This document shows, one piece after another, positions 35,694-44,030 of a stretch of DNA of 64,000 nucleotides (the first letter of the stretch is position 1; every line of letters begins with the position of its first letter). The DNA is taken from assembly GCA_029261155.1 (NCBI GenBank), contig JAJDBW010000033.1, forward strand, positions 57,106 through 121,105, in the 5' to 3' direction. This stretch comes from Nitrospirota bacterium (GTDB lineage: Bacteria; Nitrospirota; Nitrospiria; SBBL01; JAADHI01). The notes beneath the pieces were generated by a model. The model searched no databases. It was not told where the DNA came from and worked only from the letters and a program-made list of their open reading frames with translations. The position numbers and the translations under genes were made by a program.

Positions 35694-36881
35694 ATGCATG
35701 TTTGTATACTCACAACATCTTTTCCGAGATTTAAAGATGATTATGCGGGAGTATTCATCTTTCGCTTCTGCCAAGCCTTGTCTGCCTCTGGTGTAAGGGT
35801 TTCCGTCGTCTCTCCTGCTGACAAAAGTGCTTCCTTATCCGAAAAAATGGCAGGCTGTGATGTTTATCGGTTTTCATATTTTATTCCAAAAAACTGGCAA
35901 GGCCTTGCCTACGGAGCTGGTGGTATTCCGTCTAATTTAAAAAGAAATCCTTGGCTTCTATTTCAGATTCCTTTTTTTATGCTTGCCTTCTTATTCAAGG
36001 GGTACCATATTATCAAAAAAGCAGATATTATCCACGCTCACTGGATATATTCTGGCTTGATCGCCTTGGTTTTAAATAAAATTCATGGAACGCCATTTAT
36101 CGTAAGCTTGCTTGGAAGCGACGTCCGGTTTGCAAAAAATAGAATGTTGACCCGTATGTTTGCACGCATGATATTAAAGCAGGCGACTTTGGTTACTACA
36201 GTAAGTCAGGAATTTAGAAATTGGGTCATTGACCAGGGCATTCAAGAAGACCGTGTCCTTAAAGTATTGAATGGCGTTGATCTGACTATTCAGAAAAAAA
36301 AGAACAATATCTCTCAAAAATGCAAGTTGTTATTTGTAGGCAACCTAGTGCCTGAAAAGGGCGTGCGGTATCTCATCGAGGCAATGGTTCAAATCTCCAA
36401 TTCCGAAAATGAAGTTCACCTTACATTTGTGGGAGATGGAAGCGATCGAAAAACTTTACAAACACTTGTCCACTTACATGGATTGGATGATGCTGTCGAT
36501 TTTGTAGGGGCACAAGCTCCTGATCAAGTTCCAATTTGGATGAGCCATTCTGACTGTTTAGTCCTCCCTAGTCTGTCTGAAGGTATGCCTAACGTCGTTT
36601 TAGAAGCAATGGCATGTGGCCTACCGGTAGTGGCTTCAGATCTTCCCGGTATTCGTGAAGTGGTTAGAGAGGGAGAAACCGGTTTCTTGTTACCGACTCA
36701 AGACAGCAAGCACCTGGCCGAAAAACTCCTAGAAATTGTTCGTAACAAACCACTTCGCTTGAGAATGGGAACAAAGGGTCGGTCGCTGATAAAGGAAATG
36801 GAGCTCGGATGGGATCAAATGGCAACTCGATACCAAAAGATATATGCCGAATCAGTTTCAACGGGAAGGAGCAAGAAATAA
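35694..36881 (+). CDS. Family 4 glycosyltransferase
   Basis: A GT-B retaining glycosyltransferase (395 aa). The N-terminal domain opens with CILTTSFPRFKDDYAGVFIFRF and carries ADIIHAHWIYSG. The C-terminal domain has LLFVGNLVPEKGVRYLIEAM and the nucleotide-sugar motif SLSEGMPNVVLEAMACGLPVV. It acts in the cytoplasm on a lipid-linked or surface glycan. It begins 6 bases after the GT2 gene and overlaps no gene; the methyltransferase ATG follows the stop by one base. Donor and acceptor cannot be read from sequence. Confidence 0.92.
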   Translation: MHVCILTTSFPRFKDDYAGVFIFRFCQALSASGVRVSVVSPADKSASLSEKMAGCDVYRFSYFIPKNWQGLAYGAGGIPSNLKRNPWLLFQIPFFMLAFLFKGYHIIKKADIIHAHWIYSGLIALVLNKIHGTPFIVSLLGSDVRFAKNRMLTRMFARMILKQATLVTTVSQEFRNWVIDQGIQEDRVLKVLNGVDLTIQKKKNNISQKCKLLFVGNLVPEKGVRYLIEAMVQISNSENEVHLTFVGDGSDRKTLQTLVHLHGLDDAVDFVGAQAPDQVPIWMSHSDCLVLPSLSEGMPNVVLEAMACGLPVVASDLPGIREVVREGETGFLLPTQDSKHLAEKLLEIVRNKPLRLRMGTKGRSLIKEMELGWDQMATRYQKIYAESVSTGRSKK

Positions 36882-36882
36882 C

Positions 36883-37638
36883 ATGCTAGATGACGATATC
36901 CAGAAGACGTGGGAAAGGTCACACAATATTGGATCACCGAACTTTTATCTCCGCAGACTTCTGTTACAAAAGTTGATCCCTAATGAAGGGACCGGTTTAC
37001 GGGCGCTTGATGCCGGCTGCAGCACGGGAGGAACGACCGGCCTTTTGCTCGAACGTGGGTATCATGTCGACGGAATTGACATTTCAAGATATGCCGTTGA
37101 ACGGGTCAAGGAAACGCTGCCCAGTAATTTACGTTCACGCTTCTTTGGACTCGTTGAAGATCTTTCGGAATTTCACCCGGTCTTGGGTTATGATCTCATC
37201 ATGTTTTCAGAGGTATTAGAACACCTGGAAGATGATCTAGGAATTCTTCAGAGGGTGCCCGATTGGCTAGCTCCAGGAGGGATCGTAGTTATAACGGTTC
37301 CTGCCGACCCTCTACTCTGGTCTCAAGCTGATGAATTTTCACAGCATCACAGAAGGTACACTCCTGAGACTCTATTAACCCTTTTGGAAAAAGCTGGACT
37401 TAAATCAAAATATTTCTGGGGGTATGGGTTTCCAATGCTGAGGGCATATACCAAAATGCGGAACTACCTTTTAAGGGGAAAAAGGTTGGAGCAAGTAGCA
37501 CACATTTCAAAAGGGAGCATGCTGGAAAATGCGCTTCGTATAACTTCTTCAATGATCAAAATATTGGTGAATTTAGATCGCATCTTTATTGGTCACGGAA
37601 AACCTGTTGGGCTCATAACTTTAGCAACCCGACAGTAA
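36883..37638 (+). CDS. SAM-dependent methyltransferase (type 11/12)
   Basis: A 251-residue class I methyltransferase from ATG 36883 (MLDDDIQKTWERSH), preceded by GGAAGGAG. Motif I is ALDAGCSTGGTTGLLLERG, followed by VDGIDIS (acidic end of strand 2) and YDLIMFSEVLEHLEDD. Its place among glycosyltransferases suggests it methylates a sugar or glycan end. The C-terminal part (about 195-250) holds a hydrophobic segment (ITSSMIKILVNLDRIF) that may touch the membrane. Confidence 0.87.
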   Translation: MLDDDIQKTWERSHNIGSPNFYLRRLLLQKLIPNEGTGLRALDAGCSTGGTTGLLLERGYHVDGIDISRYAVERVKETLPSNLRSRFFGLVEDLSEFHPVLGYDLIMFSEVLEHLEDDLGILQRVPDWLAPGGIVVITVPADPLLWSQADEFSQHHRRYTPETLLTLLEKAGLKSKYFWGYGFPMLRAYTKMRNYLLRGKRLEQVAHISKGSMLENALRITSSMIKILVNLDRIFIGHGKPVGLITLATRQ

Positions 37639-37661
37639 AGCAAGATCGATAGGAGAGAGGA

Positions 37662-38597
37662 GTGAATAAATATGGTCGAGGGTTAATTGGAGTATGTATT
37701 GGATCACTAGTCGTATACTATTTTTCTTCTCAATTATCAGGACATTGGATTGAGATATTTAGGTGGACCCATCGGGTCGATCTCCTTCCATTGTTATCTT
37801 CCATTTTTCTATTGATTCTATATCACTTGATTTCTGCCTGGTTTTATAAAAACTGGCTATTTTCTTTTGGAGAGGAAATCGAGTGGTCGGTTTCTTTCAG
37901 GATCCTTTTCATTTCTCAAATGGCTCGTTTTTTACCGGGAGGCATATGGGGACATGTTGGGCGAATTTATTTAGGTAACAAGGAGGGAATTCCGAAAAAA
38001 AAAATGGTTTTGGCTAGTACAGGACATTTAGCACTAAATGTCCTGACTGGGATTATCCTTGCGTCAACTCTCTTACCACTTAAAGGAAGCCCCACTTCTA
38101 ATTCTCAAATAGGACCTTTCTTGGTTATAGGCTCTATATTTTTGTCGTTGATATTACCGAAAGGAATCTCCATTGCTGAGGTATGGTTGTATAAAAAAAA
38201 AATTAAACGATTATCGCCTATTCAATTTGTCCCGACATTCAAACTCTCAATGATGTATATCGGTCAATGGTTATTATATGGAATCGCATTCTGGCTTTTT
38301 CTCATTTCATTTCAGGTAATAGAACAGATCTCATTTAATAAGACAATGAGTGCACTCGCTTTTTCAGGTTCGGGGGTACTAATGACCCCGTTTGTTCCTG
38401 GAGGTATCGGCGTAAGAGAAGGCATCCTTTCTTACCTTTTGAATCCACCTTTAAAAGCAAGTGAGGCGGCAATTGTCGCTATTTTTTCGAGAATTTGGCT
38501 TTTATGCGCTGATCTGATTTGTTTCGGACTGGCATTGTGCTTAAATACAAAGTTGACACAACTTAAAGTATTGTTAAAATTAAGAAAGGATCCTTAA
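37662..38597 (+). CDS. Flippase-like integral membrane protein (UPF0104/LPG synthase TM type)
   Basis: A 311-residue protein with about eight membrane helices. It has the pattern of the lysylphosphatidylglycerol synthase TM region / UPF0104 group: FISQMARFLPGGIWGHVGRIYLG in the middle and TPFVPGGIGVREGILSYLL near the C-terminus, both hallmark loops. Family members are thought to move lipids or lipid-linked glycans, or to be orphan parts of glycan loci. GTG 37662 follows AGGAGAGAGG. It is the last of the sugar-related genes here and fits a flippase role for the locus (inference). Confidence 0.83.
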   Translation: MNKYGRGLIGVCIGSLVVYYFSSQLSGHWIEIFRWTHRVDLLPLLSSIFLLILYHLISAWFYKNWLFSFGEEIEWSVSFRILFISQMARFLPGGIWGHVGRIYLGNKEGIPKKKMVLASTGHLALNVLTGIILASTLLPLKGSPTSNSQIGPFLVIGSIFLSLILPKGISIAEVWLYKKKIKRLSPIQFVPTFKLSMMYIGQWLLYGIAFWLFLISFQVIEQISFNKTMSALAFSGSGVLMTPFVPGGIGVREGILSYLLNPPLKASEAAIVAIFSRIWLLCADLICFGLALCLNTKLTQLKVLLKLRKDP

Positions 38598-38603
38598 ATT
38601 TGC

Positions 38604-39299
38604 ATGGGGGTTCAGTTGAAAAATCTTCGTTTTACCACATTATACACATGGATTGTAGTGTTCTCTCTTGCCTTGGGCACAGTCCTCAGTCTAAATATTC
38701 TACAAAAATATCAAACTAAATCGACAGAATTCCTCCTCTACCTTCCATCGGGAAAAAATCTAAAACCGATTGCTCTTGGATATAATCAAATGTTGGCCGA
38801 TTTGCTTTGGATCAAGACAGTTTCCTATTTTGGCAGCCACTTCATGACCGACAAAGAATATCCCTGGCTATTTCATATTCTAACTTTAATTATTGATCTA
38901 GACCCACGCTTCGATTTTCCATACTATTTTGGGGGAATAGTTCTATCACTAGAAGGATCTCAAGCTGAAAATGCTAATAAAATTTTAGAAAAAGGGATCG
39001 AGGCCTATCCGAATAAATGGGAGTACCCCTTTTATATAGGATTTAATCTTTACTATCACCTGGGAGACCCATTGAAGGCAGCACCTTATATTGAACAAGC
39101 ATCTTTATTACCTGGCGCACCACAATTCACAAAAACACTTGCGGGAACACTTTATGAAAAATCTGGCAAGAACAATGCTGCTTTAGAGTTCTATCGAGGT
39201 GTCTACAATAATACAGCGAATGAAATCGTAAGAGAAAAAGTTGCAAATCGAATTAAGGACTTAGTCGCCAAACGTGAGAAAGATGACGCCCGCAATTGA
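38604..39299 (+). CDS. Membrane-anchored TPR-like protein of unknown function
   Basis: A 231-residue protein with one N-terminal membrane anchor (WIVVFSLALGTVLSLNIL, residues 15-32), a conserved-looking LGYNQMLADLLWIKTVSYFG segment (residues 57-76), and a helical TPR-like tail (residues 95-225) with LEFYRGVYNNTANEIVREKV. It is AT-rich like the glycan locus. Its end overlaps the ABC ATPase gene start region, and it may serve that transporter. I do not recognise a named family; similar proteins next to ABC transporters and pilin genes occur in other deep Gram-negative lineages, by recall only. Confidence 0.7.
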   Translation: MGVQLKNLRFTTLYTWIVVFSLALGTVLSLNILQKYQTKSTEFLLYLPSGKNLKPIALGYNQMLADLLWIKTVSYFGSHFMTDKEYPWLFHILTLIIDLDPRFDFPYYFGGIVLSLEGSQAENANKILEKGIEAYPNKWEYPFYIGFNLYYHLGDPLKAAPYIEQASLLPGAPQFTKTLAGTLYEKSGKNNAALEFYRGVYNNTANEIVREKVANRIKDLVAKREKDDARN

Positions 39300-40215
39300 G
39301 ACAAAACATCTGACAAAAACATTTCGCTCTGGTTTTTTTATGAAAGAGAAATGTGCGCTTTCAGATCTGAGCCTCACGGTCGAACACGGAACCGTCTTTG
39401 GATTTTTAGGTCCAAACGGGGCAGGCAAAACCACCACACTCAAACTCCTTACAGGGCTCATTCAAGCGACATCTGGAGAGGCATTTATTTTTGGGAAATC
39501 GATCCAAGATGTTTCGGCAAGATCCAAATTAGGTTTTCTTCCGGAGCGCCCTTATTTTTATGAGTACCTTACGGGATTGGAATTCCTTCATTTCTGCGGT
39601 GAACTCTTTGGCATGGGTTTAGAAGCCCGTAGAAAAAAAATTGAAACGCTTTTGGATTTGGTTCAATTAAAGGGCTCCGAACAGATTCCGCTGGGGCGAT
39701 ATTCGAAGGGGATGCTTCAACGCGTCGGACTTGCCCAAGCCTTAATCAACGATCCCGACTTGGTTATTCTCGATGAACCCATGTCCGGCTTGGATCCCAT
39801 CGGGCGAAAAGAAGTCAGAGACATCATTCTCCGACTAAAAGAAGAGGGGAAAACGGTTTTCTTCAGCACGCATGTCCTCTCAGACGCGGAGATGATTTGT
39901 GATCAGGCTGGAATCATTATCAATGGCCGTTTACGAAGCGTCGGATTACTTGGGACACTTTTAGACCCCAAAATAAGATCCATTGAAGTCACGGTAAAGG
40001 GGATATCGCAAGAAAAGATACAGGCCATTAAGCCGATTGCCGATTCGATTCGCGCAGGAGACCAATCCTATCACATTACCCTCACGGAAGAAGAACAACT
40101 CCCCAAATTGATTGCTTGGACACAAAAGGAAAGTGGAGAAATTTTATCGATCATTCCGAGAAAAGAAACATTGGAAGACATCTTTTTAGATGAGATTAAT
40201 GAGGCAAAATCATGA
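39283..40215 (+). CDS. ABC transporter ATP-binding protein
   Basis: An ABC-2-type ATPase (310 aa from ATG 39283; GTG 39274 is possible). Walker A is GFLGPNGAGKTTTLKLL, signature YSKGMLQRVGLAQALI, Walker B LVILDEPMSGLDP and the H-loop FFSTHVLSD. The C-terminal domain (about 215-310) is the one found in Nat/Gld/Bcr-type exporters. It overlaps the preceding TPR gene and, by ATGA, the permease gene. Base composition returns to that of the main chromosome here. Substrate unknown. Confidence 0.93.
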   Translation: MTPAIETKHLTKTFRSGFFMKEKCALSDLSLTVEHGTVFGFLGPNGAGKTTTLKLLTGLIQATSGEAFIFGKSIQDVSARSKLGFLPERPYFYEYLTGLEFLHFCGELFGMGLEARRKKIETLLDLVQLKGSEQIPLGRYSKGMLQRVGLAQALINDPDLVILDEPMSGLDPIGRKEVRDIILRLKEEGKTVFFSTHVLSDAEMICDQAGIIINGRLRSVGLLGTLLDPKIRSIEVTVKGISQEKIQAIKPIADSIRAGDQSYHITLTEEEQLPKLIAWTQKESGEILSIIPRKETLEDIFLDEINEAKS

Positions 40216-40979
40216 AAGCCATTCGCGCAATTGCCGTCAATACCTTCAAGGAGGCGGTTCGCAATAAAATCCTCTACAGCCTTATCTTTTTTGCTTTTTC
40301 GATGATGCTGATCTCACTGGTATTGGATCAGGCCACTGTCGGACAACGCAACAAGATCATCAAAGACATGGGGCTGGGGAGCATCAATCTATTCGGTGTC
40401 ATCATTGCGATTGTGGTGGGCATTAATCTCGTGTACAAAGAGATTGAGAAACGCACGATCTACCCGCTCTTGGCGAAACCGGTCAAACGCTCTCACTTTT
40501 TAATTGGAAAATATTTTGGCATTCTCTTAACGCTTGCCGTTGAAACCCTACTGATGTCGGTGTTTTTATTTTTGCTTATATTGGTTTACGAAGGCACCTT
40601 CGATCCCTTCTTGCTGATCGCCCTTTTTACCATCTTTATCGAAGTTTCGGTCATTTCGGCCCTCGCCATCTTCTTTTCTTCCTTTTCAACGCCCTTCTTA
40701 AGTGGAATGTTTACCTTCGCGCTTTATGTTATTGGGCATTTGACAGAATATCTCAAAAAATTCGGTGCGGATTCGGGAAATGCACTCCTCGAATGGGTCA
40801 CCACCTTTCTTTACTACCTTCTTCCGAATCTGGAACGCTTCAATATGAAGGAAGCCGCGGTCTACCACCTTCCGGTGGAAAGTGGTAGAATTCTTTTAAG
40901 TGTTACCTACGGCCTGTTTTACATCGCCACGGTCATGCTCTTGTCCATCCTGTGCTTCGATAGGAGAGATTTCAAATAA
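40212..40979 (+). CDS. ABC-2 type transporter permease
   Basis: A 255-residue permease with six predicted membrane helices. The first, after AVNTFKEAVRNKILYSLIFFAFSMMLISLV, is followed by the amphipathic link and VYKEIEKRTIYPLLAKPVKRSHFLIGKYFG, the ABC-2 signature loop. It forms the membrane part of the transporter with the ATPase before it (4-base overlap). The gene ends TTC AAA TAA; this stop overlaps the proposed AUA start of the next gene. Confidence 0.88.
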   Translation: MKAIRAIAVNTFKEAVRNKILYSLIFFAFSMMLISLVLDQATVGQRNKIIKDMGLGSINLFGVIIAIVVGINLVYKEIEKRTIYPLLAKPVKRSHFLIGKYFGILLTLAVETLLMSVFLFLLILVYEGTFDPFLLIALFTIFIEVSVISALAIFFSSFSTPFLSGMFTFALYVIGHLTEYLKKFGADSGNALLEWVTTFLYYLLPNLERFNMKEAAVYHLPVESGRILLSVTYGLFYIATVMLLSILCFDRRDFK

Positions 40980-41635
40980 ACCGCAAAGAAATCAAAAAAA
41001 TCGTCGGCATCGCGCTCATCTGCCTTTTCCTCTTTTTTGGCTTGATTGTGACGAAGGTCTACCTCTCTTCCTTGAAAGAGTTTAAGACTGCCGAAGCGGC
41101 CTATGCCCAAGCCGATTACCTCAGGGCGGTTACCCACTATGAGCGGGCCATTCTTTGGTACTTGCCCTTTGGCGGTATTGTCGACCGCGCAGCAGCCCAG
41201 CTATGGGCGATCGCCGAGAGCTTGGAAACCGAGGACAAACCTTTAGCATTAGAGGCCTATCGATCACTCCGCAGTGCCTTTTATGCGACGCGGAGTTTTT
41301 ATACACCGGGCCAGGACTGGATTCATCGCGCAAACCCAAAGATCGCTTCCCTTATGGCCGAGGAGACCCACTATTCCGAGGCCGATCGTAATAAAAGCCT
41401 TGCCCAAAAGACAGAAGAAGCCCTCGCCATACTCGAGCGACCGATGAAACCCGACCCCTTCTGGTCCATCGTCCTGGTGATTGGTTTTCTGGGCTGGGTT
41501 GCCGGCACGCTCATCTTCATTTGGCGGGCCTTTCGCGAAGGCGGCACGCAAATTATCGCAAAGCGCGGTTTTTTATGGGGAAGCCTTGTTGTCCTCTCTT
41601 ATGCCCTTTGGATAATCGGCATGATGAAAGCCTAG
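40976..41635 (+). CDS. Membrane protein with N-terminal anchor, ABC-transporter associated
   Basis: A protein of about 219 residues with two membrane segments: an N-terminal anchor (IVGIALICLFLFFGLIV) and two C-terminal helices (FWSIVLVIGFLGWVAGTLIFIW and GFLWGSLVVLSYALWIIGM). The middle is TPR-like (AYAQADYLRAVTHYERAILWY). No ATG, GTG or TTG lies before the first helix. The first usable codon is ATA 40976, nine bases after AGGAG and overlapping the permease stop as ATAA. A TTG at 41042 is the first conventional start but cuts the helix in half. Function unknown; its place implies an accessory role for the ABC exporter. Confidence 0.75.
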   Translation: MNRKEIKKIVGIALICLFLFFGLIVTKVYLSSLKEFKTAEAAYAQADYLRAVTHYERAILWYLPFGGIVDRAAAQLWAIAESLETEDKPLALEAYRSLRSAFYATRSFYTPGQDWIHRANPKIASLMAEETHYSEADRNKSLAQKTEEALAILERPMKPDPFWSIVLVIGFLGWVAGTLIFIWRAFREGGTQIIAKRGFLWGSLVVLSYALWIIGMMKA

Positions 41636-41644
41636 AGGAAGCGA

Positions 41645-41824
41645 ATGACCGTCTTATATATTGCAATGGTGCTTGCCGGACTCAGCGGCATCGGCTTCGG
41701 ATTTTGGGGCCAAGGATCCTTTAAATCACCCTATGATACCTTCGCGGCCCTCTGCCTTCCGATTAGCCTTGTCATCGGTCTTTTAGGTGTACTGCTCTTG
41801 TGTGTTCCCAATTTTTTTAGTTGA
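41645..41824 (+). CDS. Small two-helix membrane protein
   Basis: A 59-residue frame starting ATG 41645, 9 bases after the previous stop, with AGGAAG before it. It encodes two hydrophobic helices (YIAMVLAGLSGIGFGFW and LCLPISLVIGLLGVLLLC) joined by a short polar loop. It is the last gene of the ABC transporter operon. I know no named family; its length and spacing support it being real. Confidence 0.7.
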   Translation: MTVLYIAMVLAGLSGIGFGFWGQGSFKSPYDTFAALCLPISLVIGLLGVLLLCVPNFFS

Positions 41825-42020
41825 ATGATTTTCCCCGGAAATCAGCTATATCTGCCATTATCATTCATTCGAACCCCTCTGTAGAACCCATATCCTCACA
41901 TCTACCGATTCAACCAAACGGGTCCATTTTGTATATTTCGATCGGCCAATACGGAGCACTCCACAGATCACATACGCCAAACAAAACCTCCCCCTAGAAC
42001 GGCAACCTATGCCCTCGATC

Positions 42021-42049
42021 TTGACCTTCTATTTTCCCTCTGATAGACT
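42021..42049 (+). promoter_or_regulatory. Sigma70 promoter before the His-rich protein gene
   Basis: TTGACC (42021-42026), a 17-base spacer and TAGACT (42044-42049), about 50 bases before the ATG. One or two mismatches to consensus. Confidence 0.6.
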
Positions 42050-42099
42050 ATTTTCGACTCGAATACAGCATTGATATTTGAATGATCAGGGAGGCTTGA

Positions 42100-42660
42100 A
42101 TGGCAACAGAAGAAGGTTTTGTTTTAAAAGTCGATGGCGCCGTTGAAAATGCGAAAAAATGGAACTACGAGGCCCTCGCTGGCCTCCCGCAGGGCGATCA
42201 GATCGAAGATGTCAGTACGCTCGTCGCCGGCATGGTCGGTTCGGGCGTCCGAGTCAAAGCCATTTTAAATGAAGCCAAGCCCATCTCCGGCTCCGATTAC
42301 GCCACATTCCACTCCCTAGACGGTAAGTTTGCCGCGAGCGTCTCCCTCTCCGAAGTCTTGGAAAATGGCATCTTAATCTACAAGCGCGATGGTGGCCCCA
42401 TCCCCGTTTCGAAAGGCGGTCCTGTACGCCTTGCCATTCCCTGTGGAGAAAACGAGTGCGCCAATGTAAAAGGAGTCAACCGAATTGAAATGACCGTCGG
42501 CAAAGGCAAGGACACCACCTGGGATCCCGATCACGACAACCCCGAAATTCACGGCCACGCCCATGGCCCCGGCCATAGCCATGATCATGGGCACGATCAC
42601 AACCACGACAATGACAATCACGAACATGGGCATGATCACGATCACGGACATACCCACTAA
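42100..42660 (+). CDS. Molybdopterin-fold (sulfite oxidase-like) domain protein with His-rich tail
   Basis: A 186-residue cytoplasmic protein (no signal peptide). Residues 8-145 follow the small oxidoreductase-molybdopterin fold: FVLKVDGAVENAKKWNYEAL, GSGVRVKAILNEAKP, FHSLDGKFAASVSLSEVLENGILIY, PVRLAIPCGENECANVKGVNRIE. The Cys that binds Mo in sulfite oxidase-type proteins is not seen at its place in VSTLVAGMVGSG, so cofactor binding is doubtful. C115 and C120 form a CxxxxC. The last 45 residues hold 17 His among Asp and Gly, a metal-binding tail. It looks like a metal carrier or store built on a Moco fold. GGGAGG precedes ATG 42100. Confidence 0.75.
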   Translation: MATEEGFVLKVDGAVENAKKWNYEALAGLPQGDQIEDVSTLVAGMVGSGVRVKAILNEAKPISGSDYATFHSLDGKFAASVSLSEVLENGILIYKRDGGPIPVSKGGPVRLAIPCGENECANVKGVNRIEMTVGKGKDTTWDPDHDNPEIHGHAHGPGHSHDHGHDHNHDNDNHEHGHDHDHGHTH

Positions 42661-42925
42661 GTCTCTGTTTCCTTGATCTCTCCCTAAGTCAGCCCACGAC
42701 ATCGATACGCTGCCTTTAGACCCTCGACTTACCCGGCATTCCCCAGGCCCTAAGGCCCCTCAATTCTTACTCCCGAAAACCGGCTTGCCAAGTTTCTTCT
42801 TTTTTCGTATGATCTTCCTTTATTCGAGGTCGCTGGATTTCACCGAAATACCCCAAGCTTTTAGGGTCCATGCACAAAATCAAAGTCTCCATAGATCATC
42901 TCCTTCTTCCAAAGTGTCCTAAGCC

Positions 42926-43609
42926 TTGATACCAGAACCGCGCCGACATCTTTTTTTCAAGCTGATTCTCTGCCTGGTCTTGCTCAGCTTCTATATGCAA
43001 CTCGGAATCTTACAAGCCCAACCACAACGACGTGAACACCCTGTGCGTCAAATCGGCCAAGGCCAAAAGATTTCAAAAGGGGTCTTCATCGTGGCCGACC
43101 CACGGATTGTTGATTCCAATTTTAGCCGCACCGTGGTCCTTCTTCTTCAGCACGAGGCCAGCGGCTCGATGGGGCTCATCGTCAATCGCCCCACCGATAC
43201 CCCGCTCTCGAAACTCCTTCCCGAATCCGAAACAAACATCGCATTTCGGGGTAGGCTCCATAACGGCGGGCCGGTCATGCAAGGCACACTCACGGTCCTC
43301 TTTCGCGCAATCCGCCCGCCGAAGGACCTGAACCCGATCTTTGGACAGGTCTTTGCCAGCCAGGACGCCCGCGTTTTTGTCGAACACCTTCAATCGCCCG
43401 AGGCCAAGAAGAACTTTCGGCTCTTTTCCGGCTACGCCGGATGGCGGCCGGGACAACTGCGCGCGGAGATGGATCGGGGAGACTGGCGCATCGTCGATGC
43501 CGATGCCCACATCATTTTCGATCTTCCCGTAGATTCAATTTGGTCGGAAGTTTTTAGTCGATCCCAGGAACTTGTCGTTAAAGGCCTAGGATTTGAGTTC
43601 GCTTCATGA
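42926..43609 (+). CDS. AlgH/UPF0301 (YqgE) family protein with signal peptide
   Basis: A 227-residue protein. The UPF0301/AlgH domain starts at about residue 50 (SKGVFIVADPRIVDSNFSRTVVLL) and includes GSMGLIVNRPTD, HNGGPVMQG and FSGYAGWRPGQL, all family marks. Before it is a hydrophobic signal (FFKLILCLVLLSFYMQLGILQAQ), so the protein should be exported, unlike the cytoplasmic AlgH of Proteobacteria. The start is TTG 42926 with a weak ribosome site; no ATG precedes the signal. The family's biochemical role is unknown. The stop overlaps nothing; the small periplasmic gene follows 83 bases later. Confidence 0.85.
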   Translation: MIPEPRRHLFFKLILCLVLLSFYMQLGILQAQPQRREHPVRQIGQGQKISKGVFIVADPRIVDSNFSRTVVLLLQHEASGSMGLIVNRPTDTPLSKLLPESETNIAFRGRLHNGGPVMQGTLTVLFRAIRPPKDLNPIFGQVFASQDARVFVEHLQSPEAKKNFRLFSGYAGWRPGQLRAEMDRGDWRIVDADAHIIFDLPVDSIWSEVFSRSQELVVKGLGFEFAS

Positions 43610-43692
43610 GCGGGCTTTCCACATTGTGTTTTTCTAAAACAAAATCCGCAAAAACGGGCTGCATACTCACAGCCATCACAGGAGAAAATGGA

Positions 43693-43971
43693 ATGAAAAT
43701 TTTTGGTTTATTCTTTGTCGCCTCGGCCTTAATCCTCAGCTTTGCCACAATCGGCCTCGCGGAGGGAAAACAGGGCGAAGGGCATAAGACCGTGGGTGAA
43801 GTCATCAAAGTGGAAGGCGAATTTATAATGGTAAAAACCAAGGAGGGGAAGACCCACAAATTTCACGTCAACAAATCGACCCATTTAAAGGGTGATGTGA
43901 AATCCGGGTCGAAGGTGGAAGTTCTGTCGACTGATAGTGGGCATGCAATTTCGATGAGCGTGGTGCAATAA
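43693..43971 (+). CDS. Small periplasmic beta-strand protein (DUF5666-like)
   Basis: A 92-residue protein from ATG 43693 (AGGAGAAA before it). A signal peptide (IFGLFFVASALILSFATIGLAE) is followed by a small all-beta domain: VGEVIKVEGEFIMVKTKEGK, FHVNKST, GDVKSGSKVEVL. This layout of alternating short strands matches DUF5666/OB-like periplasmic domains, whose function is unknown. It lies after the exported AlgH-like gene; the two may share a transcript. The longer frame from 43606 lacks support. Confidence 0.75.
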   Translation: MKIFGLFFVASALILSFATIGLAEGKQGEGHKTVGEVIKVEGEFIMVKTKEGKTHKFHVNKSTHLKGDVKSGSKVEVLSTDSGHAISMSVVQ

Positions 43972-44030
43972 GAAATAAGACGGAGCAAATCCTGCTTTTC
44001 AACAAGAAAAATCAACATCGGTCTTCGGGC

